Assembly (NCBI RefSeq): GCF_039544005.1
Contig: NZ_BAABKV010000001.1
Coordinates: 6,076,001 to 6,140,000 of the forward strand
From: Kitasatospora paranensis
Lineage (GTDB): Bacteria > Actinomycetota > Actinomycetes > Streptomycetales > Streptomycetaceae
DNA length: 64,000 nucleotides
Reading direction: 5' to 3'
Shown piece by piece: positions 34,051 to 41,892 of this stretch. The number at the start of each line of letters is the position of its first letter. Position 1 is the stretch's first letter. The notes beneath the pieces are model-generated. The model ran no database searches. It was not told the DNA's origin and was given only the letters and a program-made list of their open reading frames with translations. The translations under genes and the position numbers were made by a program.

Positions 34051-34384
34051 TGGCCACCACCGCGGCCGCACCGGCCCCCGCGGCCGGCTGCGGATCGCCG
34101 ACCGGGTGTACAGCGGGATCGCCGAGCAGGCCGTCCGGGAGGCGCTGGCCGACGAGTGGGCGCGCCGTTCCGCGACGGGCGCCCCGCCGAAGGCGTCGGT
34201 GCTGGTGGTGGGCGGCAGCGCCCGGGTCACCCTGCACCTCGACCTGCCCTACCCGGCGGACCTGGCCCGGCTCTCCGGGCTGGCCCGTGACACGGCCGCC
34301 GCCCGGGTCGCCGAGCTGACCGGCACGCCGGTCGGCTCGGTCGCCGTCCTGGTGGAGCGGCTCGTCCCGGCGGGCCTCGCGTGA
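34034..34384 (+). CDS. Second Asp23/Gls24-like protein; start uncertain
   Basis: The protein RLRIADRVYSGIAEQAVREA ... ASVLVVGGSARVTLHLDLPY ... GTPVGSVAVLVERL is an Asp23-family domain of about 100 aa. In the given frame a GTG at 34034 starts it, inside the end of the previous gene. Alternatively an ATG at 34050 that overlaps the previous stop (TGATG) begins MATTAAAPAPA in the next frame and would join after one missing base near 34070-34080. That would fit both family starts and the single-base losses elsewhere. Its stop overlaps the next gene's GTG. Confidence 0.75.
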   Translation: MTGAGDGHHRGRTGPRGRLRIADRVYSGIAEQAVREALADEWARRSATGAPPKASVLVVGGSARVTLHLDLPYPADLARLSGLARDTAAARVAELTGTPVGSVAVLVERLVPAGLA

Positions 34385-35169
34385 CCGGGCCCGAGACGCC
34401 GCCGGACCCGGATGCCGAGCCCGAGGCCCGGGCCGACGCCGGGGCGGGGCGGCCGGTGCAGGGCCGGCCCGCCGCCGGGCCGCCCGACGACGCCCCGCCG
34501 CCCGACGACGCCCCGCCGCCCGACGCCCCGCCGCCCGACGCCCCGCCGCCCGACGGCCTGCCGGACGACGGTCCCGCGCCGGCCGAGGAGTGGCCCGCGG
34601 TAAGGATCCGGCGTCCGCGCGCCCCGCGCACCGTCCTCACCGCCGTGGTCGTCACCTGCGTCCTGGTGGCGGCGGGCGCCGTGCTCTACGACGCGGTGGC
34701 CGCACGCACCGGGCACCCGGCCCGGCAGTGGCGCGCGACCCTGGAGCAGGAGCTCGCGGACCGGCAGTTGCAGGACCTCCCGGTGCTGATCGGCGCCGGG
34801 ATCGCGGCCGTCGTCGGGATCGTGCTCTGTTGGGCCGCCTTCGCCCCGGGGCTGCGCCACTGGCTGCCGCTGCGCAGACCCGGCGCGGTGGTCCACCGGG
34901 ACGCCGTCGGCACGCTCGTCCGGACCCGCGCCGCGGACCTGCCCGGCGTCGAGCGGTGCAAGGTCAGGGTGCGCCGCCACCGGGCCAAGGCCGTCATCAC
35001 CGGCTCCGCCGAGCCGGCCGAGGTGCAGCGGGCGCTGCGGGCCGAACTCGCCCGGGTGCCGCTCGCCGGCGCCTACCGCCTCGACGTCCGCACCCGGCCG
35101 GGCCGCCCCGCCCAGCCGCACGACCGCCGCCACGGCCACGGCCGGCTCGCCCAGGAGGCCTCCCGATGA
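34381..35169 (+). CDS. DUF6286-like membrane protein of the Asp23 operon
   Basis: A 262-aa protein: an acidic, Pro/Asp-rich N-terminal 75 residues with tandem PPDDAPP units, two membrane segments (VLTAVVVTCVLVAAGAVLYD; VLIGAGIAAVVGIVLCWAAF) and a C-terminal Asp23-like fold (DLPGVERCKVRVRRHRAKAV). GTGA overlap with the gene before and ATGA overlap with the gene after show tight translational coupling. It may tether Asp23-type domains at the membrane. Confidence 0.85.
   Translation: MTGPETPPDPDAEPEARADAGAGRPVQGRPAAGPPDDAPPPDDAPPPDAPPPDAPPPDGLPDDGPAPAEEWPAVRIRRPRAPRTVLTAVVVTCVLVAAGAVLYDAVAARTGHPARQWRATLEQELADRQLQDLPVLIGAGIAAVVGIVLCWAAFAPGLRHWLPLRRPGAVVHRDAVGTLVRTRAADLPGVERCKVRVRRHRAKAVITGSAEPAEVQRALRAELARVPLAGAYRLDVRTRPGRPAQPHDRRHGHGRLAQEASR
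34481..34560 (+). repeat. Tandem repeats coding for PPDDAPP units
   Basis: Near-perfect tandem copies of CCGCCCGACGACGCC / CCGCCCGACGCC. Such GC-rich repeats can change copy number and so vary the length of the acidic N-terminus. Confidence 0.8.
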
Positions 35170-35804
35170 GCCGGTCGGCGGTCAACCGGACGATCCTCGC
35201 CGTGGTCGGCATCCTGCTGCTGGGCGGCGGGCTGCTGGCGATCGCCGGCGGCCTGGACCTCTACGGCAGACTGGGCGTCACCGTGCCGAACGGGTGGCCG
35301 TTCAGCCGCCCGGAGCAGGCGGTGCTCAGCCCGGGGGCCCGGATGCACTGGTCGGACATGGACTGGTGGTGGCCGGTGGTGCTGGCCGTCCCCGCGCTGC
35401 TGGTGGCGGGCTGCCTGTGGTGGCTGTTCGCCCAGCTGCACCGCACCGGCCCCTCGACGGTGGAGGTGCCCGTCCCGGACGGTGCGGGTGTGGCGCTGCG
35501 GTTGCGCGGCCGGGCACTGGTGGACGCCGTCGAGACCGAGACGGTGGCGCTGCCGGACGTCGAACGGGTCACCGCCAAGGTGGCCGGCGGCCCGCACCGG
35601 GTCGCGCTCCGCACGGCCGTCCGGCTCGCCCCCGGCGGCGGCGTGGGCACGGTGCTCCGTGCGCTCGACGCCGGACCGTTCGCCAACGCCCGCACCAGCC
35701 TGGGCCTCGCGGAGCTGCCGGCCGAGGTCCGGGTGAAGGTGGCGCCTCCGCACTCCGAGCGCCGTCGGCGGCGGGCCGAGCGCCGCCGCCGACGGGTGGT
35801 CTGA
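35166..35804 (+). CDS. AmaP-like Asp23 membrane anchor
   Basis: A 212-aa protein with two N-terminal membrane segments (TILAVVGILLLGGGLLAIAG; VVLAVPALLVAGCLWWLF) and a cytoplasmic Asp23-related domain ending in a strongly basic tail (SERRRRRAERRRRRVV). It corresponds to AmaP of the alkaline-shock system, the membrane anchor of Asp23. It is the last gene of the operon and is followed after 7 bp by the convergent SDR gene. Confidence 0.87.
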   Translation: MSRSAVNRTILAVVGILLLGGGLLAIAGGLDLYGRLGVTVPNGWPFSRPEQAVLSPGARMHWSDMDWWWPVVLAVPALLVAGCLWWLFAQLHRTGPSTVEVPVPDGAGVALRLRGRALVDAVETETVALPDVERVTAKVAGGPHRVALRTAVRLAPGGGVGTVLRALDAGPFANARTSLGLAELPAEVRVKVAPPHSERRRRRAERRRRRVV

Positions 35805-35811
35805 CCATCCG

Positions 35812-36573
35812 TCAGAGGCCGCGCAGCGCGCCGCCGTCCACCGGCAGCATGACGCCGGTGAGGTAGGAGGCGGCCGGCGAGAGCAGGAAGGCCGCGACCC
35901 TGCCGAACTCCTCCGGGGTGCCGTAGCGACCGAGCGGGATCGCCGCACTGGAGCGGGCCCGGGCGGCGTCCGCGTCGCCGCTCATCGCGTCGAGCTCGCG
36001 CACCCGGTCGGTGTCGATCCGGGCCGGCAGCAGCCCGACCACCCGGATGCCGCGCGGCCCGAGCTCGTCCGCGAGCGACTTGGCGGCCATGGCCAGGCCC
36101 GGCCGCAGGCCGTTGGAGACGCCGAGGCCGCCGATCGGCTCGCGGACGGACGCCGACAGCACGAAGGCGATCGCACCGCCCTCACCGAGCACCTCGGCCG
36201 CCGTCCGGGCGATCCGCAGGGCGCCGAGGAACACCGACTCGAAGGCCGTCCGCCACACCTCGTCGCCGACCTTCGCGACCGGTCCGGCGGCCGGCCCGCC
36301 GACGCTGATCAGCACGCCGTCGAGCCGGCCGAACCGCTCCTGCGCGGCGGCGACCAGGCGGCCCGCGGTGTCCGGGTCGGCGTTGTCGGCGACCACGCCG
36401 TGGGCGTGGCCGGCCCCGCCGAGCGACTCCACCGCCGAGGCCACCGACTCCTTGCTGCGGCCGCTCACCACCACCCGTGCCCCGTCGGCGACCAGGGCGC
36501 GGGCGGAGGCCAGCCCCAGCCCCCGGGTGGCGCCGGTCAGTACGTACACCCTCTGCTGCAGTCCGAGATCCAT
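35812..36573 (-). CDS. Short-chain dehydrogenase/reductase
   Basis: A 253-aa classical-type SDR: cofactor motif TGATRGLGLASA near residue 13, an Arg after strand 2 (VVSGRSKES, favouring NADP), and C-terminal SPAASYLTGVMLPVDGGAL. The catalytic region is atypical: LSASVREPIGGLGVSNGLRP shows Ser but Asn-Gly where Tyr is expected, with a Lys further on (AAKSLADE). This Tyr-less form occurs in a recognised subgroup of SDRs. The ATG at 36573 is preferred over one three codons upstream because AGGA lies about eight bases before it. Substrate unknown. Confidence 0.87.
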   Translation of the reverse strand: MDLGLQQRVYVLTGATRGLGLASARALVADGARVVVSGRSKESVASAVESLGGAGHAHGVVADNADPDTAGRLVAAAQERFGRLDGVLISVGGPAAGPVAKVGDEVWRTAFESVFLGALRIARTAAEVLGEGGAIAFVLSASVREPIGGLGVSNGLRPGLAMAAKSLADELGPRGIRVVGLLPARIDTDRVRELDAMSGDADAARARSSAAIPLGRYGTPEEFGRVAAFLLSPAASYLTGVMLPVDGGALRGL

Positions 36574-36621
36574 GGGGCCCATCCTGCCCGGTCGCCGCCG
36601 GGCGGGTGCGGACCGGGCCGG

Positions 36622-38145
36622 TCAGCTGACCGGCACGCCGGGGTTCACCAGGCCGTCGCCGCCGGTCACGGTGTTGTCGGCGGTCACGGTGGCCGGGCAG
36701 GAGACCGCGTCGTAGTCGGTGAGGTCGAAGGCGTACCGGCCGGTGCCGGTCGCGCCGGTCAGGTCCGACCGGTTGCCGCGGAAGACGGTGCCGCAGCCCC
36801 AGCCGGGGAACTGGCTGTGCGCCTGGTAGCCGTCGTTGGTGGTGCGGCTGCCGGTGTTGTTCTCGATGACGTAGCCGTTGCCCTTCACGTCGACCCAGGA
36901 GTCGTCGTAGTTGCCGCCGGTCAGCCCGCTGCCGTCGAAGGTGTTGCCGGAGACGAGGCCGCCGGTGGTGCCCTCCTTGAGGTCGACGTTCTCGCCGCCG
37001 ATGTTCGGGCCGATGGTGTTGCCGGTGATCTGCACGTGGTCGCTGGTGTCGGTGAGGGTGTTGGCGGTGCCGACGTACACGCCCTCGCCCTTGCCGTCGC
37101 CGGCGGTGCCGGTGTCGTGCACGGTGGAGTCGCGCAGCACCCCCAGCTGCTGGAGGTGCGGAAGTGCACGCCCTCCATGGTGGTGTGGTGCACGGTCACC
37201 GCGTCCAGCTCGACGTGGTCCGCGGCGTCCACCACGATGCCCTTCTGCGCGCCGGTGACGGTGACGCCGTGCACCGTCCAGTACGCGGCGCCGTTGAGGT
37301 GCAGGCCGTAGCCGCCGCCGGTGCTGGTGGTGAGGACGGCGTTCGGCGAGCCGGTCAGGGTGATCCGGGCGGTGGCGGTGCCCCGGGCGGTGGCGGTGAA
37401 GTTGCCGGTGTAGGTGCCGTCGGCCAGCCGGATGGTCTGCCCGGGGACGGCGGCGTCCAGCGCCGCCTGGAGCTGCTTGCCGGTGCTGACGTCGACCGTG
37501 CCGCCGCCACCGGTCGGGGAGGCGCTCGGGGAGGTGCTCGGGCTGCCGCTCGCCGTCGGGGTCGCCGTCGGGGTCGCCGACGGGCTCGCCGAGGGGGCGG
37601 GGTCGGGGAGGCGGGAGCCGAGGTGCTGGGGGCGGGGTGCCGCCCGTGGTGGCGGTGAGCGAGACGTCGTCCACCCCGTACGCGCCGGCCGCGTACCAGC
37701 CGCTGAGCGTGACGGTCATGGTGTCCGCGGTCGCCCCGGTGGTGAACGTCCGGGTCAGCAGCGTCCAGCCGGTGGAATTCGTCCAGGTCGAGGTGGAGAC
37801 GCCGCTGCCGGCCGCGGCCAGGGTGACGTACGGGCCGCGGACCCAGGCGCTGAGCGTGTAGCCGGTGTTCGGCCGGACGGCGACCGTCTGCGCGCAGGGC
37901 GCGAGGTCGTTGCCGCCGGGGGTGGCGGTGAGCGCGTAGGCGCCGGAGTGCGGTGCGGCGGTGCCGACGGCGGCTGCCCCGGTGCAGCTCCACGGCGCCG
38001 CGGCGCCGGACTCGAAGCCGCCGTTCACCAGCAGCTCTCCGGTCGCGGCGCCCGCGCGGTCGGGCAGCAGGGTCAGGGCGGCCGCGGCGAGCAGCAGCGG
38101 GGCGGCCGCGGCGGCGGCGCGCATGCGTCGGGCGGACTGCGTCAT
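36622..38145 (-). CDS. Secreted CBM + right-handed beta-helix protein, three frame breaks
   Basis: A secreted protein of about 508 aa after repair. It has a signal peptide, a jelly-roll carbohydrate-binding domain (GELLVNGGFESGAAAPWSCT ... YGVDDVSLTA) and a Ser/Thr/Pro linker. The right-handed beta-helix domain reads VDVSTGKQLQAALDAAVPGQ ... VTVTGAQKGIVVDAADHVEL ... GNGYVIENNTGSRTTNDGYQ. It is pectate-lyase-like, probably acting on or binding a polysaccharide. The frame breaks at G5 37628-37632 (or G4 37634-37637), G5 37593-37597 and C5 37140-37144; one base at each restores one reading frame. GGAG lies seven bases before the ATG. A DasR-like box lies 52 bp upstream. Confidence 0.8.
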   Translation of the reverse strand: MTQSARRMRAAAAAAPLLLAAAALTLLPDRAGAATGELLVNGGFESGAAAPWSCTGAAAVGTAAPHSGAYALTATPGGNDLAPCAQTVAVRPNTGYTLSAWVRGPYVTLAAAGSGVSTSTWTNSTGWTLLTRTFTTGATADTMTVTLSGWYAAGAYGVDDVSLTATTGGTPPPAPRLPPPRPRPLGEPVGDPDGDPDGERQPEHLPERLPDRWRRHGRRQHRQAAPGGAGRRRPRADHPAGRRHLHRQLHRHRPGHRHRPDHPDRLAERRPHHQHRRRLRPAPQRRRVLDGARRHRHRRAEGHRGGRRGPRRAGRGDRAPHHHGGRALPHLQQLGVLRDSTVHDTGTAGDGKGEGVYVGTANTLTDTSDHVQITGNTIGPNIGGENVDLKEGTTGGLVSGNTFDGSGLTGGNYDDSWVDVKGNGYVIENNTGSRTTNDGYQAHSQFPGWGCGTVFRGNRSDLTGATGTGRYAFDLTDYDAVSCPATVTADNTVTGGDGLVNPGVPVS

Positions 38146-38196
38146 GGGTCGCTCCGTGGGGGAGAGCGTGCCGGAAGGGCGGTCGACCCCACACTG

Positions 38197-38208
38197 TGGA
38201 CTAGACCA
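38197..38208. promoter_or_regulatory. DasR-like box before the beta-helix gene
   Basis: TGGACTAGACCA differs at one position from the core TGGTCTAGACCA of the DasR responsive element (GntR-family regulator of chitin and N-acetylglucosamine use). It lies 52 bp upstream of a secreted carbohydrate-active protein. Binding is inferred from the match. Confidence 0.55.
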
Positions 38209-38259
38209 AAGCGGCCGTCAACCCTGCCGCGGCCCGCCCTGCCGCGGCGTCGAGTCCCT

Positions 38260-39065
38260 TCAGGCGTCGACGAGTTCGCCGTCCTGGCCGGCCTTGGCGC
38301 GCTCGGCCGCGATCTCCTTCGCCTCCCGGCGGGCCAGCACCACCAGCCCGACCGGGACCAGTGCGGTGAACAGCCACCACTGCACCGCGTACGCCATGTG
38401 CGGGCCGATGTCGGAGTGCTCCGGCTCGGGCAGCACCTCGGGGTCGCGCCCGCGGCCGGCACCGAGGAGGCCAGCTCCAGGTAGCCGCCGAGCAGGGGCG
38501 CACCGGTCGCCTTCGCCTGCTGCCCGCTGTTGATCAGCTTGAACTGCCGGTCGGGCAGGCCGCCGCGGTCCCGGATCCCGCTGCTCGCGGTGGTCTCGTC
38601 GGCCCGCAGCCGGCCGGTGACCGTCACCCGGCCGCTCGGCGGCGCCGGCACCGTCGGATAGCTGGTCGCGTCCGAGCCGGACTCCACCCAGCCCCGGTTG
38701 ACCAGCACCTCGCCCTTGCCGTCGGCGAGCTTCAGCGGGGTCACCACGAAGTAGCCGATGCTGCTGCCGCCCGGCTCCGTCCGCCCGCGGATCACGAACT
38801 CGTGGGCGGCGTCGTAGCTGCCGACCGCCGTCACCGCACGCCAGGTCTGCCCGGTCGGCACCGCCCAGCCGGGCGTGGAGAGCGAGTCGAAGGCGACCGG
38901 CGCCGCCGTGAGGTTGCGGCCGATCAGCGCGTTGCGGGCCACCCGGGCCTCGTGCCGGTGCAGCTGCCAGAACCCCAGCCGGATCATGGTGGGGATCAGC
39001 AGCAGCCCCACCAGCGTGATGGCAGCCCAGCGCCAGGACAGCAGAAATCGGTACACACCCGGCAC
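38260..39065 (-). CDS. SURF1-family protein, one frame break
   Basis: A SURF1/Shy1-type cytochrome c oxidase assembly protein: an N-terminal membrane segment (WRWAAITLVGLLLIPTMIRL), GFWQLHRHEARVARN, the long periplasmic domain (VNRGWVESG, RLRADETTASS) and a C-terminal membrane segment. The main frame is lost after LELASSVPAAGATP. Adding one base at the G4 run 38440-38443 gives EVLPEPEHSDIGPHMAYAVQ, then WWLFTALVPVGLVVLARREA and the natural end GQDGELVDA. Repaired length is 268 aa, or 265 if the GTG of MYRFLLSW (39056) is used, with TAGCGT 5 nt upstream. It starts 8 bp after the exonuclease stop. Confidence 0.86.
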
Positions 39066-39073
39066 GCTACGCC

Positions 39074-40080
39074 CTACTTAACGCCCGACCGGACACCGGG
39101 GTGGGGTGCGACCTCGCGCAGCAACTGGAGGAAGGCGTCCTCGCCGACCACCGGCGTGCCGTGCTCCCGGGCCTTGCGGGCCTTGCCGCTCCAGCTGTCC
39201 GGCTCGTTGGTGACCAGCAGGCTGGTGAGCCGGCTCACCGAGGTGGCGATGTGCAGCCCGGCCTCGATCGCCCGGTCCTCCAGCAGCTCCCGCTCGGTCG
39301 CGGTGTCGCCGGTGATCGCCACCCGCATGCCCTGCATCAGCGGGGTGCCGTCGCACCAGCGCCCCGGGTTCGGGTACGGGCAGGGCGGCCGCTTGCGGCT
39401 CGGCCGGTACGAGGAGGCGAAGGATCCGCGGGCCGGCGCGGGGAGGACTCCTCGCCGAGGTCGGTGACCGCGACGCAGGTGGTCAGCGGCAGCGGCAGGC
39501 CGACCTGCCGGGCCAGCCGCAGGCTGGGCCGGAACGCCTCGGCGAGCACCCGGGCGTCGTCGAGTGCGTTGTGGGCCTGGCGCTGCTGCACGCCGAAGTA
39601 CTCCGCGAGCGAGGACAGCTTGCCGTTCGGCAGCGGCAGGCCGAGGTCGCGGGAGAGGACCATGGTGCACAGCCGCTGCTCGACCGGGGCGCGCAGCCCG
39701 GCCCGGGAGTACTCGCGGGAGATCATGTTCCAGTCGAAGAGCGCGTTGTGCGCCACCATGACCCGGTCGCGCAGCCGCTCCGCGAGCTCCTCGGCGATCT
39801 CCGGGAAGGTCGGGGCGTCGGCCAGCATCGCGCCGGTCAGGCCGTGGATCCAGACCGGGCCCGGGTCGCGCTCGGGGTTGACCAGGGTGTACCAGTGCCC
39901 GGTGACCTCGCCCTGGGCGTCGAGCTGGTAGACGCCCGCCGAGATGACCCGGTCGGACCGGCCGAGCCCGGTGGTCTCGACGTCGACGACGGCGAAGCCG
40001 GGGCCGGCCTCGGCCGCGGGCCGCTGCGCCGGGAACGGCGCGGGCGCCGGGTCGTTCCACGGTGACTGGATCGCATGCAT
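39074..40080 (-). CDS. DEDDh exonuclease with C-terminal BRCT-like domain, one frame break
   Basis: A 335-aa (repaired) DnaQ-like 3'-5' exonuclease. ExoI is VVDVETTGL (Asp-Glu), ExoII HNALFDWNM (Asp), and ExoIII HNALDDARVLAEA (His and Asp of DEDDh). The C-terminal about 90 residues (LMQGMRVAITGDTATEREL ... GIHIATSVSRL-like ... TSLLVTNEPDSWSGKARKA) form a BRCT-like domain as in bacterial DNA ligase and some polymerase III epsilon-like proteins. One base is missing in the G4 run 39440-39443 (EESSPAPARGSFASSYRPSR on repair). The likely role is DNA repair or editing. TAGAGT lies 8 nt before the ATG, so the leader is very short. Confidence 0.86.
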
Positions 40081-40249
40081 GGTGCACCACTCTAAGGGCG
40101 ACGGGCGGGTGGTCAGGCCGCTTCCCGTGCGGAGGGTGGGCCCGGCCGGGCCGGAATAGAGTGGTCGTCGGAGCGGTCGTACTACCGTGCGGGCGTCCCC
40201 GGGTCGTCCGCACCCCGACGACCGTCCGTCTCCCCGTGAAGGAATCCCC

Positions 40250-41293
40250 ATGCGTGCCACCGTGATCCACGGCCCGAACGACATCCGGATCGAGGAGGTG
40301 CCGGATGCCGCGGTGCGGCGTCCGACGGATGCGGTGGTGCGGGTGGTGAACGCCTGTATCTGCGGCAGTGACCTGTGGGCGTACCGGGGGGTGGCGTCGC
40401 GGGTGGCGGGTCAGCGGATCGGTCACGAGTTCCTGGGTGTGGTGGAGGAGGTCGGCGCTCAGGTGCGGGGGTTCCGGCCGGGTGATTTCGTGGTGGCGCC
40501 GTTCGTGTGGTCGGACGGGACGTGCGACTTCTGTCGTGAGGGGTTGCACACGTCGTGTCCGGAGGGCGGGTTCTGGGGCGAGGTGGGGTCGGACGGCGGG
40601 CAGGGCGAGGCGGTGCGGGTGCCGTTCGCGGACGGCACGCTGGTGGCGCTGCCGAAGGACGCGGTGGGTGAGGAGAAGCTGCTGCCGGGGCTGCTGGCGC
40701 TGTCGGACGTGATGAGCACGGGGCATCATGCGGCGGTGACGGCCGGGGTGCGGCCGGGGGCGACGGTGGCGGTGGTCGGCGACGGTGCGGTGGGGCTGTG
40801 CGGGGTGCTGGCCGCGCACCGGCTGGGTGCGGGCCGGATCATCGCGCTGGGGCGGCACGAGGCGCGTACCGCGATCGCGCGGGCGTTCGGTGCCACCGAC
40901 GTGGTGGCCGAGCGCGGTGAGGCGGCGATCGAGGCGGTGAGGGAGCTGACCGGCGGGCAGGGCGCGCACGCCGTCCTGGAGGCGGTGGGCACGGAGGAGT
41001 CGATGCGCACCGCGATCTCGATCGCCCGTGACGGCGGCGCGGTCGGCTACGTCGGGGTCCCGCACGGCGGCAGTGCCGGCGTCGACATCGGCCAGATGTT
41101 CGGCCGCAACGTCTCGCTGCGCGGCGGGGTGGCGCCGGCCCGGGCGTACATCCCGGAGCTGCTGCCGGACGTGCTGTCCGGTGCGATCGACCCGGGCCTG
41201 GTCTTCGACCGGACGGTCGGCCTGGACGGGGTGCCCGACGGCTACCGGGAGATGGACAACCGCACCGCCCTCAAGGTGCGGATCGCCCTCTGA
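40250..41293 (+). CDS. Zinc-dependent alcohol dehydrogenase, codon use unlike its neighbours
   Basis: A 347-aa medium-chain dehydrogenase. Catalytic zinc ligands are Cys in NACICGSDLWAY and His-Glu in IGHEFLG. The structural zinc loop CDFCREGLHTSC has three Cys rather than four. The Rossmann motif is VVGDGAVGLCGV. It oxidises an alcohol or reduces an aldehyde with NAD(P); substrate unknown. AAGGA lies six bases before the ATG. Its first 200 codons use GGT, CGT, TGT, GCT, TTG and G-ended codons much more than adjacent genes, whose wobble is mostly C. This suggests acquisition from another actinobacterium. Confidence 0.9.
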   Translation: MRATVIHGPNDIRIEEVPDAAVRRPTDAVVRVVNACICGSDLWAYRGVASRVAGQRIGHEFLGVVEEVGAQVRGFRPGDFVVAPFVWSDGTCDFCREGLHTSCPEGGFWGEVGSDGGQGEAVRVPFADGTLVALPKDAVGEEKLLPGLLALSDVMSTGHHAAVTAGVRPGATVAVVGDGAVGLCGVLAAHRLGAGRIIALGRHEARTAIARAFGATDVVAERGEAAIEAVRELTGGQGAHAVLEAVGTEESMRTAISIARDGGAVGYVGVPHGGSAGVDIGQMFGRNVSLRGGVAPARAYIPELLPDVLSGAIDPGLVFDRTVGLDGVPDGYREMDNRTALKVRIAL

Positions 41294-41315
41294 ACGCAGT
41301 CTTCTGACGCATCGT

Positions 41316-41357
41316 CACGACGGGGCGGCGCCGGGCTTCCGGTGCCGCCCCGTCGTG
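41316..41357 (+). terminator. Terminator of the alcohol dehydrogenase gene
   Basis: 14-bp perfect outer stem CACGACGGGGCGGC / GCCGCCCCGTCGTG, with an inner CCGG/CCGG stem and GCTT loop. Confidence 0.9.
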
Positions 41358-41530
41358 CCGCGCGGACGGTTTTCGGCCAGATCGCGTCGCCTCCGCGGCC
41401 GATCGTGCGTGGGCGCTGTCATGAGCGCTGCGGCGGATCTAGCATGCAGCGGCGCGCAGCTGTGATCCCCCTCACACGCAGCCCTGCCCGTGGACCGCCC
41501 GCGCACCCGAAGACGTCAGGAGGACCCCGC

Positions 41531-41892
41531 GTGGACAACCCGCCGACCGAACAGACGACCGGTACCGCAGAGGCTCAACGGATCGAGGAGGGACCGGAGT
41601 TCCGCGAACTGCGGTCGTCCTTCCGGGCCTTCGCCTTCCCGGTCGCTGCAGGATTCATCCTCTGGTACCTGCTGTACGTCCTGCTCTCCGGCTACGCCCC
41701 CGCCTTCATGGCCACCAAGGTCGTCGGCCACATCAACGTGGCGCTGGTGCTCGGCCTGCTGCAGTTCGTCTCGACCTTCGCCATCGCGGCCTGGTACGCC
41801 CGGTTCGCCGGCCGCCGGCTCGACCCGCCGGCCGCGGCCATCCGCGCCGCGCACGGCCCCGCCGTCCACGCCCCCGGGAGGCCGCCGAATGA
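41531..41892 (+). CDS. DUF485 membrane protein, symporter partner, one frame break
   Basis: A 120-aa (repaired) DUF485 protein: RSSFRAFAFPVAAGFILWYL, then LYVLLSGYAPAFMATKVVG and ALVLGLLQFVSTFAIAAWYA, two membrane segments. It is the usual partner of acetate/monocarboxylate-type solute:sodium symporters. The GTG start follows an AGGAGGA-type site. The frame fails at the C5 run 41871-41875; one more C reads HAPREAAE and stops in an ATGA overlap with the symporter gene, which strongly supports the repair. Confidence 0.86.

Noticed and set aside
35812..36573. SDR as a FabG-type reductase
   Set aside because: The catalytic Tyr of the Y-x3-K motif is not at the expected place, so I left the reaction open.
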